34,032 nucleotides of DNA, from NCBI RefSeq assembly GCF_016908115.1, contig NZ_JAFBDH010000014.1, positions 1 to 34,032 of the forward strand, read 5' to 3'. The position numbers and the translations under genes are program-made. Below, piece after piece: positions 1-8,209 of the stretch. Every line of letters begins with the position of its first letter. Positions within the stretch are counted from its first letter, which is position 1. This DNA comes from Peptoniphilus gorbachii (GTDB lineage Bacteria > Bacillota > Clostridia > Tissierellales > Peptoniphilaceae). The notes below the pieces were generated by a model. It saw only the letters and a list, made by a program, of their open reading frames with translations, did no database searches and was not told the DNA's origin.

Positions 1-2
1 TC

Positions 3-46
3 AAAAACAAAATGGATGCCACCTACAAAGTATAGGTTAGCATCCA
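3..46 (-). terminator. Hairpin with T-rich tail at left edge
   Basis: Seven-base arms at 13-19 and 40-46 (TGGATGC/GCATCCA) enclose an inner CCTA/TAGG pairing. Read on the minus strand the hairpin is followed by TTTTGTTTTTG (1-12), so it looks like an intrinsic terminator. It could end the thiamine operon, whose last gene stops at 119, or it could belong to an insertion sequence lying mostly outside the window. Confidence 0.5.
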
Positions 47-70
47 CTACAATTAGTTAATTAAATATTG

Positions 71-92
71 TGTCCAGTTTTATGGGTACACA
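71..92. mobile_element. Possible terminal inverted repeat of an IS3-like element
   Basis: The bases at 71-90 read TGTCCAGTTTTATGGGTACA; the reverse complement begins TGTACCC and ends GGACA, which resembles the TGTAC...GGACA termini known from IS150/IS3-group elements. No transposase is visible because the window starts 70 bases to the left, and no target duplication can be tested. This is a resemblance recalled from family knowledge, not a match to a named element. Confidence 0.3.
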
Positions 93-118
93 TCAAAATT
101 CTAGCAGATTTTTTTATA

Positions 119-1510
119 TTATAAATTTTTTAATTTATCTATTACCTCTCTCACATTTTTTTCTACTTCATCTTCCCTCACTGAAAAGATGGCTCTTGAC
201 ATGCAAAGACCATCTAAATCTAGCCCCGTGAAAAAGTCTAACTTATCCTTACTTATTCCTCCTATAGGAAAGACTGGAATTAAGAGAGCTTCTCTTATTT
301 CTTTAAAGCTTTCTAGTGTAATCCTTGAGGCATCTTTCTTGGTTTCTGTTTCAAAAAAGGCTCCCGTCCCAATATAAGATGCTCCCATATTTTCTGCCTC
401 AATGCCAAGCTTTACAGTTTTTGCCGTTGCACCAATTATTTCATCTCTTCCCAAGACTTCTCTTGCCCGAGAAATTTTTTCATCCTCTTGACCAAGATGA
501 AGTGCAGTGCCATATTTTTTTGCAAGCTTTAAGTTGTCATTTAAGATAAAAAGGCACTTACCATCAATTTCACTTTTTATATTTAAGATTTTTTCTCCAA
601 GTACATCTTCATCTGCAAATTTGTCTCTAAGCTGATAAATTCTCATTCCAGCCTTAATTGCATTTTTTATTTTCCATAAATCATCGCCTTCAGAAATCCC
701 ATATAAAGTTGGCTTAATAAATTTAGTTGAAGGAGATAAAATTTCAATCTCTCCACTTATTTCATCTATGCCTTGCATTTTAATTATAATATCTTGGGCA
801 TTTACTCCCTTATCTCTTATGACATTTTTACCAAGCTGCCTTAAAAATATTGCAGCAAGAGCACAGGCTTTTAAATTTGACATGGGTGCAGCCAAAAGAG
901 AAGTTATCATGGCAGATTCCATGTCTCCTAAGCCAGTGATTTTTTTTAAATTTTCATCGCCACCAGAAATTGAAATTAATAAGTGAGAGTTGGCTATCAC
1001 TTCATATTTGCCGCTAACTACAACTGTAGCTTTACTTTTTTCTTGGAGTTCTAAGGCAATATCTATAAAATCTTCTCGAGATAAATTATCATCTTTTGAA
1101 TCCACGCCAGTAAAGGTCTTGCCCCTTGCCAAGTAATTAATTTCATTAAAATTTCCTCTTATGACATTAAATTTAAAATTACTGATAAGGTCTTTTGCCA
1201 AGTCTCTTCTTAGGCTACTAGAAGCAACTCCAACTGGGTCAAAGACCAGAGGAATATTATTTTTCTCTGCAACTTTTGCAGAAATTTTAATTGCTTCAAT
1301 TTTATCTTCATTTAACATTCCCATATTCAAGAGCAGGGCAGAAGATTTTTTTGTAATTTCAGCAACTTCCTTGGAATACTCTGCCATCATTGGGCTTGCC
1401 CCAAGAGATAAAACTAAGTCAGCAAGTCTAGCTCTTGTAACACTATTTGAAATAATATGTACTAAGGGAGACTTGTCCCTTAGATTTTTTAAATTTGCCT
1501 TAATTTTCAT
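119..1510 (-). CDS. Fused hydroxyethylthiazole kinase / thiamine-phosphate synthase (ThiM-ThiE)
   Basis: Two thiamine enzymes in one chain of 463 residues. Residues 1 to about 262 are ThiM, which phosphorylates hydroxyethylthiazole (GASPMMAEYSKEV, VFDPVGV and IRGNFNEI match family motifs). Residues about 265-463 are ThiE, which joins HMP-PP and thiazole phosphate (QLRDK near 293, HLGQED near 338, IGTGAFFET, FPIGGIS). In ThiM the usual TGxGC motif reads ITGLGDM, with Asp at about 196 replacing the Cys. The ATG at 1510 is preferred to a GTG at 1519 because GAGTG lies six bases before it and the N-terminus then matches ThiM proteins. It overlaps thiD by 11 bases and is the last gene of the TPP-controlled operon. 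Confidence 0.9.
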   Translation of the reverse strand: MKIKANLKNLRDKSPLVHIISNSVTRARLADLVLSLGASPMMAEYSKEVAEITKKSSALLLNMGMLNEDKIEAIKISAKVAEKNNIPLVFDPVGVASSSLRRDLAKDLISNFKFNVIRGNFNEINYLARGKTFTGVDSKDDNLSREDFIDIALELQEKSKATVVVSGKYEVIANSHLLISISGGDENLKKITGLGDMESAMITSLLAAPMSNLKACALAAIFLRQLGKNVIRDKGVNAQDIIIKMQGIDEISGEIEILSPSTKFIKPTLYGISEGDDLWKIKNAIKAGMRIYQLRDKFADEDVLGEKILNIKSEIDGKCLFILNDNLKLAKKYGTALHLGQEDEKISRAREVLGRDEIIGATAKTVKLGIEAENMGASYIGTGAFFETETKKDASRITLESFKEIREALLIPVFPIGGISKDKLDFFTGLDLDGLCMSRAIFSVREDEVEKNVREVIDKLKNL

Positions 1511-2306
1511 TTTTATCACTCAAATTATACATGTGATATAGGGGCCCCCTGCCCCTTCCTATATCAAAGCCATAAGCTATGGCGCCACTTAAATATTTTT
1601 TTGCAGCTACAAGTGCATAATAAAGACTTTTTCCCTTTGCAAGTTCACAAGCTAGGGCACTGGATAGGGTGCAACCTGTGCCATGGGTATTTTTGTTGTC
1701 TATGTTTTTTCCCTCTATTACAAAGAGCCCATCTCTTCCACAAAGCACATCATCCTTTGAGTCTTTTAGATGACCTCCCTTTATTAGAAAGGCTACTTTA
1801 TATTTGTTATATAAAAATTCTGCTGCTTCCTTCATCTCTTCAAGACTTTCAATTTTTTTGCCGTAAATAATCCCAGCTTCAATGAGATTAGGGGTGATTA
1901 AAGTTGCCTTTTTAAATAAAATTTCCTTCATCTTCTCAAGTGTCTCATCAGGCACAAGAGTAAAGCCGCTAGTTGATGTAATAACTGGGTCTAAAACTAT
2001 GGGCAGATCCTTAAAATATTTTTCAGCTACTTCTGATATAACTTCTACTTGTCCTGGACTTGCAACCATGCCAATTTTTACAGCATGGGGCATAATATCT
2101 TGGCAAATTGACAAAAGCTGACCCTTAAGCATTTCCTCACTTATAGGTGAGGATGCCTGAACTCCCATAGTATTTTGTGCAGTTATTGCTGTAATGGCAG
2201 TCATGCCATAAAACTTATAAGAAGTTATGGTTTTTAAGTCGGCTTGGATACCTGCGCCACCGCTAGAGTCAGACCCAGCTATGCTTAAAATCTTTTTAAT
2301 TTCCAT
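1500..2306 (-). CDS. thiD: Hydroxymethylpyrimidine/phosphomethylpyrimidine kinase
   Basis: A ribokinase-fold kinase of 268 residues that phosphorylates HMP to HMP-P and HMP-PP, the pyrimidine substrate of ThiE. The N-terminus IAGSDSSGGAGIQADLKT is the ThiD substrate-binding signature, and HGTGCTLSSALA near the C-terminus is the anion-hole and catalytic-Cys motif. Length is normal. An AGAAGGA ribosome-binding site precedes the ATG at 2306. It overlaps thiW upstream by 11 bases and thiM/thiE downstream by 11 bases, so the three genes are almost certainly translated from one message. Confidence 0.95.
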   Translation of the reverse strand: MEIKKILSIAGSDSSGGAGIQADLKTITSYKFYGMTAITAITAQNTMGVQASSPISEEMLKGQLLSICQDIMPHAVKIGMVASPGQVEVISEVAEKYFKDLPIVLDPVITSTSGFTLVPDETLEKMKEILFKKATLITPNLIEAGIIYGKKIESLEEMKEAAEFLYNKYKVAFLIKGGHLKDSKDDVLCGRDGLFVIEGKNIDNKNTHGTGCTLSSALACELAKGKSLYYALVAAKKYLSGAIAYGFDIGRGRGPLYHMYNLSDKNEN

Positions 2307-2811
2307 GTTTATTTCCTTCTAAATTAAGATAATCATTAAGAGCTGTCTTTTTAAGGCTCAAAATAATTATTGTAGCTATTATTGAACCGCCAAGAGTACT
2401 TACAGAAAAAGGAATAATTAGTCCAAAAAATGCCATTTCCTTTCCAAGTATAAACTTGGCAACTGGATAGGCTAATAGGGCACCTATAACTCCTGTTCCA
2501 AAAACTTCACCTAAAAAGGCAAGGGAAAGCTTTCTTGTCTTGTAATATAAAATGCCTGCTAAAAAGGCACCAACCATTGAACCAGGAAAGGCCATTAAAG
2601 AACCTGTGCCTGATAAATTTCTAATAAGTGAAATGCAAAAGGCAACAAGGACTGAATAGAGAGGTCCCAATATTACTGCAGAAAGTACATTTACCATGTG
2701 CTGAATTGGATAACACTTTGATAGTCCCACTGGAAAATTTACAAAGGAAAAAACAACGCCAAGGGCAACAAAAAGAGCTGCCACAGTTAACTTCTTAGTA
2801 TTAGATTTCAT
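2296..2811 (-). CDS. thiW: ECF transporter S component ThiW (thiazole uptake)
   Basis: A hydrophobic 171-residue protein with five or six membrane segments. It has the S-component look: a Lys-rich N-terminus followed by AALFVALGVVFSF, then FPVGLSKCYPIQHMVNV and LMAFPGSMVGAFLAGILY, which match ThiW. ThiW-type S components are predicted to bind hydroxyethylthiazole and to be energised by a shared EcfAAT module; that module is not in this window. It is the first gene after a TPP riboswitch, with AGGAGG six to seven bases before the ATG, and is followed by thiD and the ThiM-ThiE fusion. The position next to ThiM supports thiazole as substrate. Confidence 0.85.
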   Translation of the reverse strand: MKSNTKKLTVAALFVALGVVFSFVNFPVGLSKCYPIQHMVNVLSAVILGPLYSVLVAFCISLIRNLSGTGSLMAFPGSMVGAFLAGILYYKTRKLSLAFLGEVFGTGVIGALLAYPVAKFILGKEMAFFGLIIPFSVSTLGGSIIATIIILSLKKTALNDYLNLEGNKHGN

Positions 2812-2851
2812 ATTTACCTCCTAGAGAGTGCTGACATAAAAACTAAAACTA

Positions 2852-2929
2852 TTCCCTACGTTGGCATTATCCAAATCAGGTAATGGTCGAAATTAACAAT
2901 TTCCTCTCAGCCTGTCAACAAGCTCCCTT
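2852..2929 (-). promoter_or_regulatory. TPP riboswitch (THI element) upstream of thiW
   Basis: On the minus strand the leader contains the TPP core in order: GGGAGC, GGCTGAGAGG, GACC, TTACCTGATTTGGATAATG and CCAACGTAGGGAA, closing P1 with GGGA/TCCC-type pairing. The pyrimidine-sensing CTGAGA and pyrophosphate-side CCTGAT...GATAATGCCA elements are intact. No clear terminator lies between the aptamer and the thiW AGGAGG site about 35 bases on, so translational control looks more likely than attenuation. Confidence 0.95.
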
Positions 2930-2953
2930 TTTTATTTAATTAAATTTTTACAC

Positions 2954-2988
2954 TGAACTAAAATTATTTAAATCTTAATATTAGTTCA
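2954..2988 (-). other. Inverted repeat after thiC
   Basis: TGAACTAA (2954-2961) and TTAGTTCA (2981-2988) form an eight-pair stem just after the thiC stop codon. On the minus strand the tail is A/T-mixed (GTGTAAAAATTT), so it would be a poor terminator, and some thiC transcripts may read into the thiW leader. Confidence 0.35.
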
Positions 2989-2994
2989 CTTAGA

Positions 2995-4296
2995 TTAAGC
3001 TTCTATTTTAATATCTTTGCCTTCAAGTATTAAATTCATATTTTTTGCAGAGCACATTGAGCCGCACATTGTGCAGGTATTTTCTTCTTCAGGCATGGAT
3101 GAATCTCTGTACTTTCTTGGTTTAACCTTATCAAGAGCAAGGTCAAACATTCCTTCCCAGTCAATTTTTTGGCGTCTCTTGCTCATTTCTAAATCCCAAT
3201 TTCTTGCGTCCTTTAATTTATTAATGTCACCTGCATGAGCTGCAATTTTGCAAGCTACAATTCCTTCGCGAACATCTTCTACATTTGGAAGTCTCAAATG
3301 TTCAGCAGGCGTTACATAACACAAGAAATCTGCACCATGAGCTGCTGCAATTGCACCGCCAATTGCCGATGTAATATGGTCATAACCAGGTGCCACATCT
3401 GTAACAAGAGGTCCCAAGACATAGAAAGGTGCCTTGTGACAAAGTTTCTTTTGAAGTTTGACATTCATTTCAATGTCACCAATTGGTACATGACCAGGCC
3501 CTTCAATAATTACTTGCACATCCTTCTCCCAAGCTCTCTTTGTAAGCTCGCCAAGTGTAATAAGTTCTGAAATTTGTGCAGGGTCTGTGGCATCATGAAT
3601 GCCACCAGGTCTTAGGGAATCTCCAAGAGAAAGAGTCACATCATATTCTCTTAAAATATCTAAGAGCTCATCATAGTATTGGTAAAATGGATTTTCTCTA
3701 TCATTCATCATCATCCAACCAAAGAGTAGAGAGCCTCCACGAGATACAATTTCATTTACACGCCTATTCCTCATAAATATTTCAGCATTTGCCCTATTTA
3801 TGCCTGCGTGAATTGTCACAAAGTCCACTCCATTTTCGGCATGATTTCTAACTACATCTAAAAATTCCTTTGCCTTTATGTAAGAAAGTCCCTTGTCCAA
3901 AAATCCTACTGCATCATACATGGGCACTGTGCCTATCATGGCTGTAGATTTTTCAATTAATTTTTTCCTAAATTCTTGAGTCTTGCCATAATTTGATAAA
4001 TCCATTATGGCTTCTGCACCCATTTTTAGTGCCATGTCAACTTTTTCCATTTCCATGTCAATGTCATTTAAGTCCTTGGAAATTCCTAAGTTTACATTTA
4101 TCTTGGTCCTAAGTCCTGTTCCAATGCCTTCAGGTGAAATTGATTTGTGATTTTTGTTTTTTGGAATGACAATTTCGCCACAAGCCATTTTCTCCAGGAG
4201 ATACTGGCAAGATACATTTTCCTTTTTTGCCACAATTTTCATCTCTTCTGTGACAAAACCATGTTTTGCTGCTTCCCTTTGAGTGGCATATTTCAT
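2995..4296 (-). CDS. thiC: Phosphomethylpyrimidine synthase ThiC
   Basis: Radical-SAM-like enzyme converting aminoimidazole ribotide to HMP phosphate. At 433 residues it is the short archaeal/clostridial form without the N-terminal extension of the E. coli enzyme. Core motifs are visible: [13 protein letters not shown] near residue 60, MDLSNYGKT near 98, [25 protein letters not shown] and YVTPAEHL. The C-terminal iron-sulfur motif is CTMCGSMC (Cys 408, 411, 415), the spacing I recall for short ThiC proteins. It is a single-gene unit under its own TPP riboswitch and supplies HMP for ThiD and ThiE encoded just downstream. Confidence 0.96.
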   Translation of the reverse strand: MKYATQREAAKHGFVTEEMKIVAKKENVSCQYLLEKMACGEIVIPKNKNHKSISPEGIGTGLRTKINVNLGISKDLNDIDMEMEKVDMALKMGAEAIMDLSNYGKTQEFRKKLIEKSTAMIGTVPMYDAVGFLDKGLSYIKAKEFLDVVRNHAENGVDFVTIHAGINRANAEIFMRNRRVNEIVSRGGSLLFGWMMMNDRENPFYQYYDELLDILREYDVTLSLGDSLRPGGIHDATDPAQISELITLGELTKRAWEKDVQVIIEGPGHVPIGDIEMNVKLQKKLCHKAPFYVLGPLVTDVAPGYDHITSAIGGAIAAAHGADFLCYVTPAEHLRLPNVEDVREGIVACKIAAHAGDINKLKDARNWDLEMSKRRQKIDWEGMFDLALDKVKPRKYRDSSMPEEENTCTMCGSMCSAKNMNLILEGKDIKIEA

Positions 4297-4306
4297 ATAA
4301 AAAAAC

Positions 4307-4326
4307 CTCCTATAAAATTATAGGAG
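4307..4326 (-). promoter_or_regulatory. Hairpin hiding the thiC ribosome-binding site
   Basis: CTCCTATAA and TTATAGGAG form a nine-pair inverted repeat. On the mRNA the second arm contains the AGGAGG Shine-Dalgarno sequence, followed by GGTTTTTTT and the ATG at 4296. When formed it would block ribosome binding, and the T run could also support termination. It begins right after the TPP aptamer and is its likely expression platform. Confidence 0.7.
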
Positions 4327-4336
4327 TAATCTTACT

Positions 4337-4408
4337 TTTCCCTGCCAAGGCATTATCCTAGCAGGTAAGATGGTCGAGTCTTAACTCCTCTCAGCAAATT
4401 GCTCCCAT
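4337..4408 (-). promoter_or_regulatory. TPP riboswitch upstream of thiC
   Basis: The minus-strand leader reads GGGAGC, then GCTGAGAGG, GACC, TTACCTGCTAGGATAATGCC and GGCAGGGAAA, which is the TPP aptamer. The P3 extension is short, as in compact bacterial versions. It lies between a long AT-rich leader and the hairpin that covers the thiC Shine-Dalgarno site. Confidence 0.95.
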
Positions 4409-4486
4409 AAGTTTATTTATTCATTTATTGATTTTATAATATAAAATCTTTTAAAACAAGAAAAAATATAATACTAATTCATAAAA

Positions 4487-4510
4487 TTTTTAAATCTCTT
4501 TAATAGAGAT
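4487..4510 (-). terminator. Weak terminator after apt
   Basis: ATCTCT (4494-4499) and AGAGAT (4505-4510) form a six-pair stem with a five-base loop, followed on the minus strand by TTTAAAAATTTT. It is AT-rich and weak, and sits 17 bases after the apt stop. Confidence 0.4.
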
Positions 4511-4526
4511 AAGAATTTTTCATTTC

Positions 4527-5036
4527 TTAATATTTTATAATTGATTCTACTTTAGTTCCTTCTAAAATTTCTCTTCCCTTTAAGTCTTCTAGTTCCACTA
4601 AGAAAATTGCAGAAGATACTTTCCCTTCTAATTTTTCTACAAGTTTTACACAAGCCTTGGCTGTGCCACCAGTTGCAAGAAGGTCGTCTACTATTACAAT
4701 TTTTTCTCCAGCTTCTATTGCATCTTTATGAATTTCTATTGAGTCTTCTCCATATTCAAGCTCATAGGATTCTCTTTCTTTATCCCAAGGAAGTTTGCCT
4801 GGTTTTCTAACGGGAATAAAACCTTTATCAAGTTTATAGGCAAGGGCTGAGGCAAAAATAAATCCCCTTGCTTCAATGCCAATTATCTTGTCTACATCCT
4901 CATCAATTTTTTCTGCCATTTCATCTACTGCTTTTTTAAAGGCATCCTTATCTTTTAAAAGAGTTGTTATATCTCTAAAAATAACTCCCTCTTTTGGATA
5001 ATTTTCTATTGCACGAATTTTATTTTTAAGTTCCAT
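4527..5036 (-). CDS. apt: Adenine phosphoribosyltransferase
   Basis: Cytoplasmic purine-salvage enzyme making AMP from adenine and PRPP. The 169-residue product has the APT opening (YPKEGVIFRDITTLL), the adenine-site region GIEARGFIFASALAYKL, and the PRPP loop VIVDDLLATGGTAKA near residues 115-130. A longer frame opens at 5066, but the ATG at 5036 has GGAGGT at the right distance and gives the normal APT N-terminus, so it was chosen. It is divergent from the antiporter gene at 5151 and is not obviously part of the thiamine units. Confidence 0.95.
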   Translation of the reverse strand: MELKNKIRAIENYPKEGVIFRDITTLLKDKDAFKKAVDEMAEKIDEDVDKIIGIEARGFIFASALAYKLDKGFIPVRKPGKLPWDKERESYELEYGEDSIEIHKDAIEAGEKIVIVDDLLATGGTAKACVKLVEKLEGKVSSAIFLVELEDLKGREILEGTKVESIIKY

Positions 5037-5150
5037 AATTACCTCCACTTTCTTATAGTATAACATCTTTGATATTTAACTAAAACTTTTATTATTTTTA
5101 TTTTAATGATATAATATGTTAAATTTTTCTATTTATGCCAGAGGTGTTAA

Positions 5151-6554
5151 ATGAATAAAGAAAATATAAAAAAATATGACAAGGAAATAAGAAAGGCAAA
5201 TTTTTCTGAAGCAATATTTACCTTTTTATCTCTTGTAGTAATAATGTTTATAAGTATTATAAGATATAAAGAAAGTCCACATATTCCAATGTTAATTGGT
5301 GTTTTAATTGCTTCTCTTGTTGCTTTAAAAATTGGATACTCATGGAAATTTATCGAGAACTCAATGATTAAGGGGATTTCTCAAGCCATGCAATCTATAA
5401 TAATTTTAGCCATCATCGGAGTTTTAATTGGCGTTTGGATTTTAGCTGGTGTTGTGCCAACTATGATTTATTATGGTCTTTTAATTTTAAAGCCATCAAT
5501 TTTTCTTGTAGCAACAGTTTTAATTACTTCAATAACTTCCCTTGCAACAGGAACAAGTTGGGGCACAGCTGGTACAATGGGCATTGCTCTTATGGGCATA
5601 GCAAGTGGCCTTGGAATACCTGCTCCAATTACTGCAGGTGCAGTTTTATCTGGTGCATATTTTGGCGACAAAATGAGTCCCCTATCTGATACCACAAATC
5701 TTGCACCGGCAATGGCTGGAACAGATGTCTTCACTCACATTAAGGCAATGTTTAAACCTACAATTATAACTTATATTTTAACTCTTTTAATTTTTGGATT
5801 TTTCTCAATGAAATACAGGGGAAGCTCTGCAGATTTATCCAGCGTAAGTATTATAACTGAAGCTTTAAAAAATAATTTTAATATTTCCCCAGTCCTATTA
5901 ATTGCACCCCTTATTGTAATAATTTCCATTGCAAAAAAAGTTCCTGCAATTCCTGGCATAAGCCTTGGCATAATTTCAGCTGCCATTCTGGGACCAATTT
6001 ATCAAAAGATAAATTTTGGCGACATCTTATCTGCTGCCTTAAATGGTTTTGTTTCAGAAACTGGTCTTGAATCAGTGGATAAACTTTTAACTACTGGCGG
6101 ACTTAATAACATGATGTCTTCTATTTCTCTTACAATTATTGCCATGATGTTTGGTGGAATTGCAGAAGAGACTGGAATACTTGAAGCCATTGTAAAAAAA
6201 TTCCTTGGTAAAATTAAATCCACAGTTGGACTTGTCACTGCCACAATTTTAACTTGCCTTTTTACAAATGCTACTATGCCTGAACAATATATTTCCATAG
6301 TTGTTCCTGGAAGAATGTTTAAAAATGAATATAAGGAAAGAAAGCTAGATCCAAAACTTTTGTCATCAACTCTTGAATCTGGTGGAACTGTTACATCTTC
6401 CATGATACCTTGGAACACTTGTGGAACTTATATGACTACTATACTTGGAGTTTCAACTATCAATTATCTACCTTTCTTATTCTTTAATCTTTTAATGCCC
6501 CTTGTTCAAATTATTATTACAGCACTAGATGAGAAAAAATTTAAATTAGATTAA
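5151..6554 (+). CDS. NhaC-family Na+/H+ antiporter
   Basis: An integral membrane protein of 467 residues with about eleven or twelve hydrophobic segments. It carries the NhaC/ion-transporter pattern: LATGTSWGTAGTMG near 131, LSGAYFGDKMSPLSDTTNLAP near 167, and the C-terminal SSTLESGGTVTSSMIPWNTCG. The family includes Na+/H+ antiporters and malate/lactate antiporters, and substrate cannot be settled from sequence. AGAGGTG precedes the ATG. The gene is alone on the plus strand, divergent from apt; the channel gene downstream has its own promoter. Confidence 0.9.
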   Translation: MNKENIKKYDKEIRKANFSEAIFTFLSLVVIMFISIIRYKESPHIPMLIGVLIASLVALKIGYSWKFIENSMIKGISQAMQSIIILAIIGVLIGVWILAGVVPTMIYYGLLILKPSIFLVATVLITSITSLATGTSWGTAGTMGIALMGIASGLGIPAPITAGAVLSGAYFGDKMSPLSDTTNLAPAMAGTDVFTHIKAMFKPTIITYILTLLIFGFFSMKYRGSSADLSSVSIITEALKNNFNISPVLLIAPLIVIISIAKKVPAIPGISLGIISAAILGPIYQKINFGDILSAALNGFVSETGLESVDKLLTTGGLNNMMSSISLTIIAMMFGGIAEETGILEAIVKKFLGKIKSTVGLVTATILTCLFTNATMPEQYISIVVPGRMFKNEYKERKLDPKLLSSTLESGGTVTSSMIPWNTCGTYMTTILGVSTINYLPFLFFNLLMPLVQIIITALDEKKFKLD

Positions 6555-6574
6555 GTTAAAGATACTTTCATCAA

Positions 6575-6602
6575 TTGAAAAACTGCCTCTTTTTGATATA
6601 AT
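6575..6602 (+). promoter_or_regulatory. SigA-type promoter for the FNT gene
   Basis: TTGAAA (6575-6580), a 16-base spacer and TATAAT (6597-6602) preceded by TGA (extended -10). It lies between the antiporter stop and the channel start 31 bases later, so the channel is probably transcribed separately. Confidence 0.6.
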
Positions 6603-6632
6603 GTTTAATGAAGTAAAAAAAAGAGGTGGAAT

Positions 6633-7388
6633 ATGTATAAAGATATAATAACTGGACTTACAAATTCTGCAAATACGAAGAAAAATTTACTTGAAAGCTC
6701 TCTTTTTAAGTATATGCTTGCTTCTATTCTTGCAGGATTTTTTATTGGCATGGGAATGCTTATAATGACACTTTCAGCAAGCGTCTTTTCTCCCCTTCCC
6801 ATTGCAGCTGTAAAATTTATTAACGGCTTTGTCTTCTCTCTTGCCCTATCCTTTGTGGTATTTGCAGGAGGAGAACTTTTCACAGGAAATGTACTTGTGA
6901 CTACTGTGGGAAGACTTAATAAAAAAATTGACACTGCAAGTCTTTTAAAAATTTTAATTTTTTCCTATATTGGAAATATTTTAGGCTCAATTTTGATTTC
7001 ATATTTATTTAAAATGACTGGAGTTTCTCCCGAATATAATGACGCTCTATTAAAACTAGCCACTGGAAAGACGAGTTTTGACTTTCTCCAACTACTTTTT
7101 AAGGGAATTATGTGTAACATTTTAGTTTGCCTTGCAGTTTTAATTTGCTCAAGAAAAATTTCTGATTCAGCAAAGTTAATTTTAATTTTCTGGTGCATAC
7201 TTGCCTTTGTAAGCCTTGGCTTTGAACATAGTGTTGCAAATATGACTTGTTTTGCACTGGCAAAAATTTTAAATCCAGAATTTTCTTTTGCCCTAATTCT
7301 TAAAAATTTAATACCAGTAACTATTGGAAATATTATTGGTGGCGCCTTAGTTGGCATAACTTATAATACTATAGCTTCTGAAAAATAA
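6633..7388 (+). CDS. Formate/nitrite transporter family channel
   Basis: A 251-residue FocA/NirC-fold membrane protein with six predicted helices. Family signatures are clear: FAGGELFTGNVL near 86-98, KGIMCNILVCLAV near 158-170, GFEHSVANM near 196-204 with the conserved pore-region His, and NLIPVTIGNIIGG near 226-238. Such channels pass formate, nitrite, hydrosulfide or related small acids in a proton-dependent way. In an anaerobe with glycyl-radical metabolism formate is a reasonable candidate, but no pyruvate formate-lyase or nitrite gene lies nearby to settle it. A strong AGAGGTGG site precedes the ATG. Confidence 0.93.
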   Translation: MYKDIITGLTNSANTKKNLLESSLFKYMLASILAGFFIGMGMLIMTLSASVFSPLPIAAVKFINGFVFSLALSFVVFAGGELFTGNVLVTTVGRLNKKIDTASLLKILIFSYIGNILGSILISYLFKMTGVSPEYNDALLKLATGKTSFDFLQLLFKGIMCNILVCLAVLICSRKISDSAKLILIFWCILAFVSLGFEHSVANMTCFALAKILNPEFSFALILKNLIPVTIGNIIGGALVGITYNTIASEK

Positions 7389-7392
7389 AAGA

Positions 7393-7421
7393 GACGAGGT
7401 GAAAATCCTCGTCTTATTTTT
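7393..7421. terminator. Bidirectional terminator between FNT and YwaF-like genes
   Basis: GACGAGG (7393-7399) and CCTCGTC (7407-7413) form a seven-pair GC-rich stem. The plus-strand tail is TTATTTTTTT, and the minus-strand tail is CTTTTATTTTT. It lies between two convergent genes. Confidence 0.85.
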
Positions 7422-8118
7422 TTCTAAATTTTATTATTAATTTGTAAATAAAAAATGTAAGGACCATTACAAATACTGTCACTATAAAAAGTCCAACTAT
7501 ATAATTGGGAAAGACATTTTTTATAGTAGCAAGGGCAGATCCCTCATAGGGCTCCTCTATAAAATAATAATTTGCATTAAGCTTTTTATTTAGTATTTTT
7601 ATTATTGGAAGTGTAACAAGAATAAAAATTACTGGATAAATAATGTCTCTAAGCTTTGGCAGGTATTCCTTTGAAATCACAATATAAATTGGATAAAAGG
7701 AATTTATACCGTGGATTATCCAAGAAACAATAGCCACATAGGAATATTTATTTACTTGAACCCAACCTGGCGTAAAAAGACTTAAAATTGCAGCTGGCAT
7801 AAATAAATAATAAAGGCAGGCTTTAATAATTTTACTTTCATAAAAAGCATCTACTGCCATAAACTGGGCTCCAATTAAGCAAAGATGAAAAGGCAGGTAT
7901 GAGCTATCATAATGCCCGTCAATTAAAACTGCTATAAGCCTAATAATTTCCAGTGTAATTGGAGTAATGGCAAGAATTTTTCTAAAAGTCTTATTTTCCT
8001 TCCATGGCTTATATAAGAAAATTCCAAATATTAAAATAATAAAAAGGCAAATAAAGTGGTAGGCACCGTAAAATTTGAAGCCAACCTCGCCATAATCTAA
8101 ATCCCAAAAACTTCTCAT
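7414..8118 (-). CDS. YwaF-like (TIGR02206-type) integral membrane protein
   Basis: A 234-residue membrane protein with about seven hydrophobic segments and no signal peptide. The segments YHFICLFIILI near 20 and LPFHLCLIGAQFMAV near 75-90, which has the LPxHLC pattern, together with a Trp-Ile-Ile-His-Gly-Ile-Asn stretch, match the uncharacterised YwaF family of Bacillus-type bacteria. Function is unknown; no catalytic motif is visible. It converges with the FNT gene across a shared terminator and stands apart from the thioesterase gene upstream by about 90 bases. Confidence 0.75.
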   Translation of the reverse strand: MRSFWDLDYGEVGFKFYGAYHFICLFIILIFGIFLYKPWKENKTFRKILAITPITLEIIRLIAVLIDGHYDSSYLPFHLCLIGAQFMAVDAFYESKIIKACLYYLFMPAAILSLFTPGWVQVNKYSYVAIVSWIIHGINSFYPIYIVISKEYLPKLRDIIYPVIFILVTLPIIKILNKKLNANYYFIEEPYEGSALATIKNVFPNYIVGLFIVTVFVMVLTFFIYKLIIKFRKK

Positions 8119-8209
8119 TTATAATTAAATCCTTTATATTTTCTTCAAATATTTTAACATAGAAAGTTTAAAAAGAAATTAAAAAAATTTTTCAGCTGTT
8201 AAATTTATT

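Noticed and set aside
1161-1541. Open frame of 126 codons on plus, antisense to the ThiM part
   Set aside because: It lies wholly over well-conserved ThiM/ThiD sequence on the other strand, has no ribosome site and gives a low-complexity Leu/Ser/Ile-rich product.
3235-3570. Open frame of 111 codons on plus inside thiC
   Set aside because: Antisense to core ThiC motifs, with no family resemblance and no ribosome site.
6002-6418. Open frame of 138 codons on minus inside the NhaC gene
   Set aside because: Antisense to conserved antiporter motifs; its composition mirrors the membrane-protein codons opposite.
6965-7357. Open frame of 130 codons on minus inside the FNT gene
   Set aside because: Antisense to the FNT signatures; no ribosome site and no known domain.
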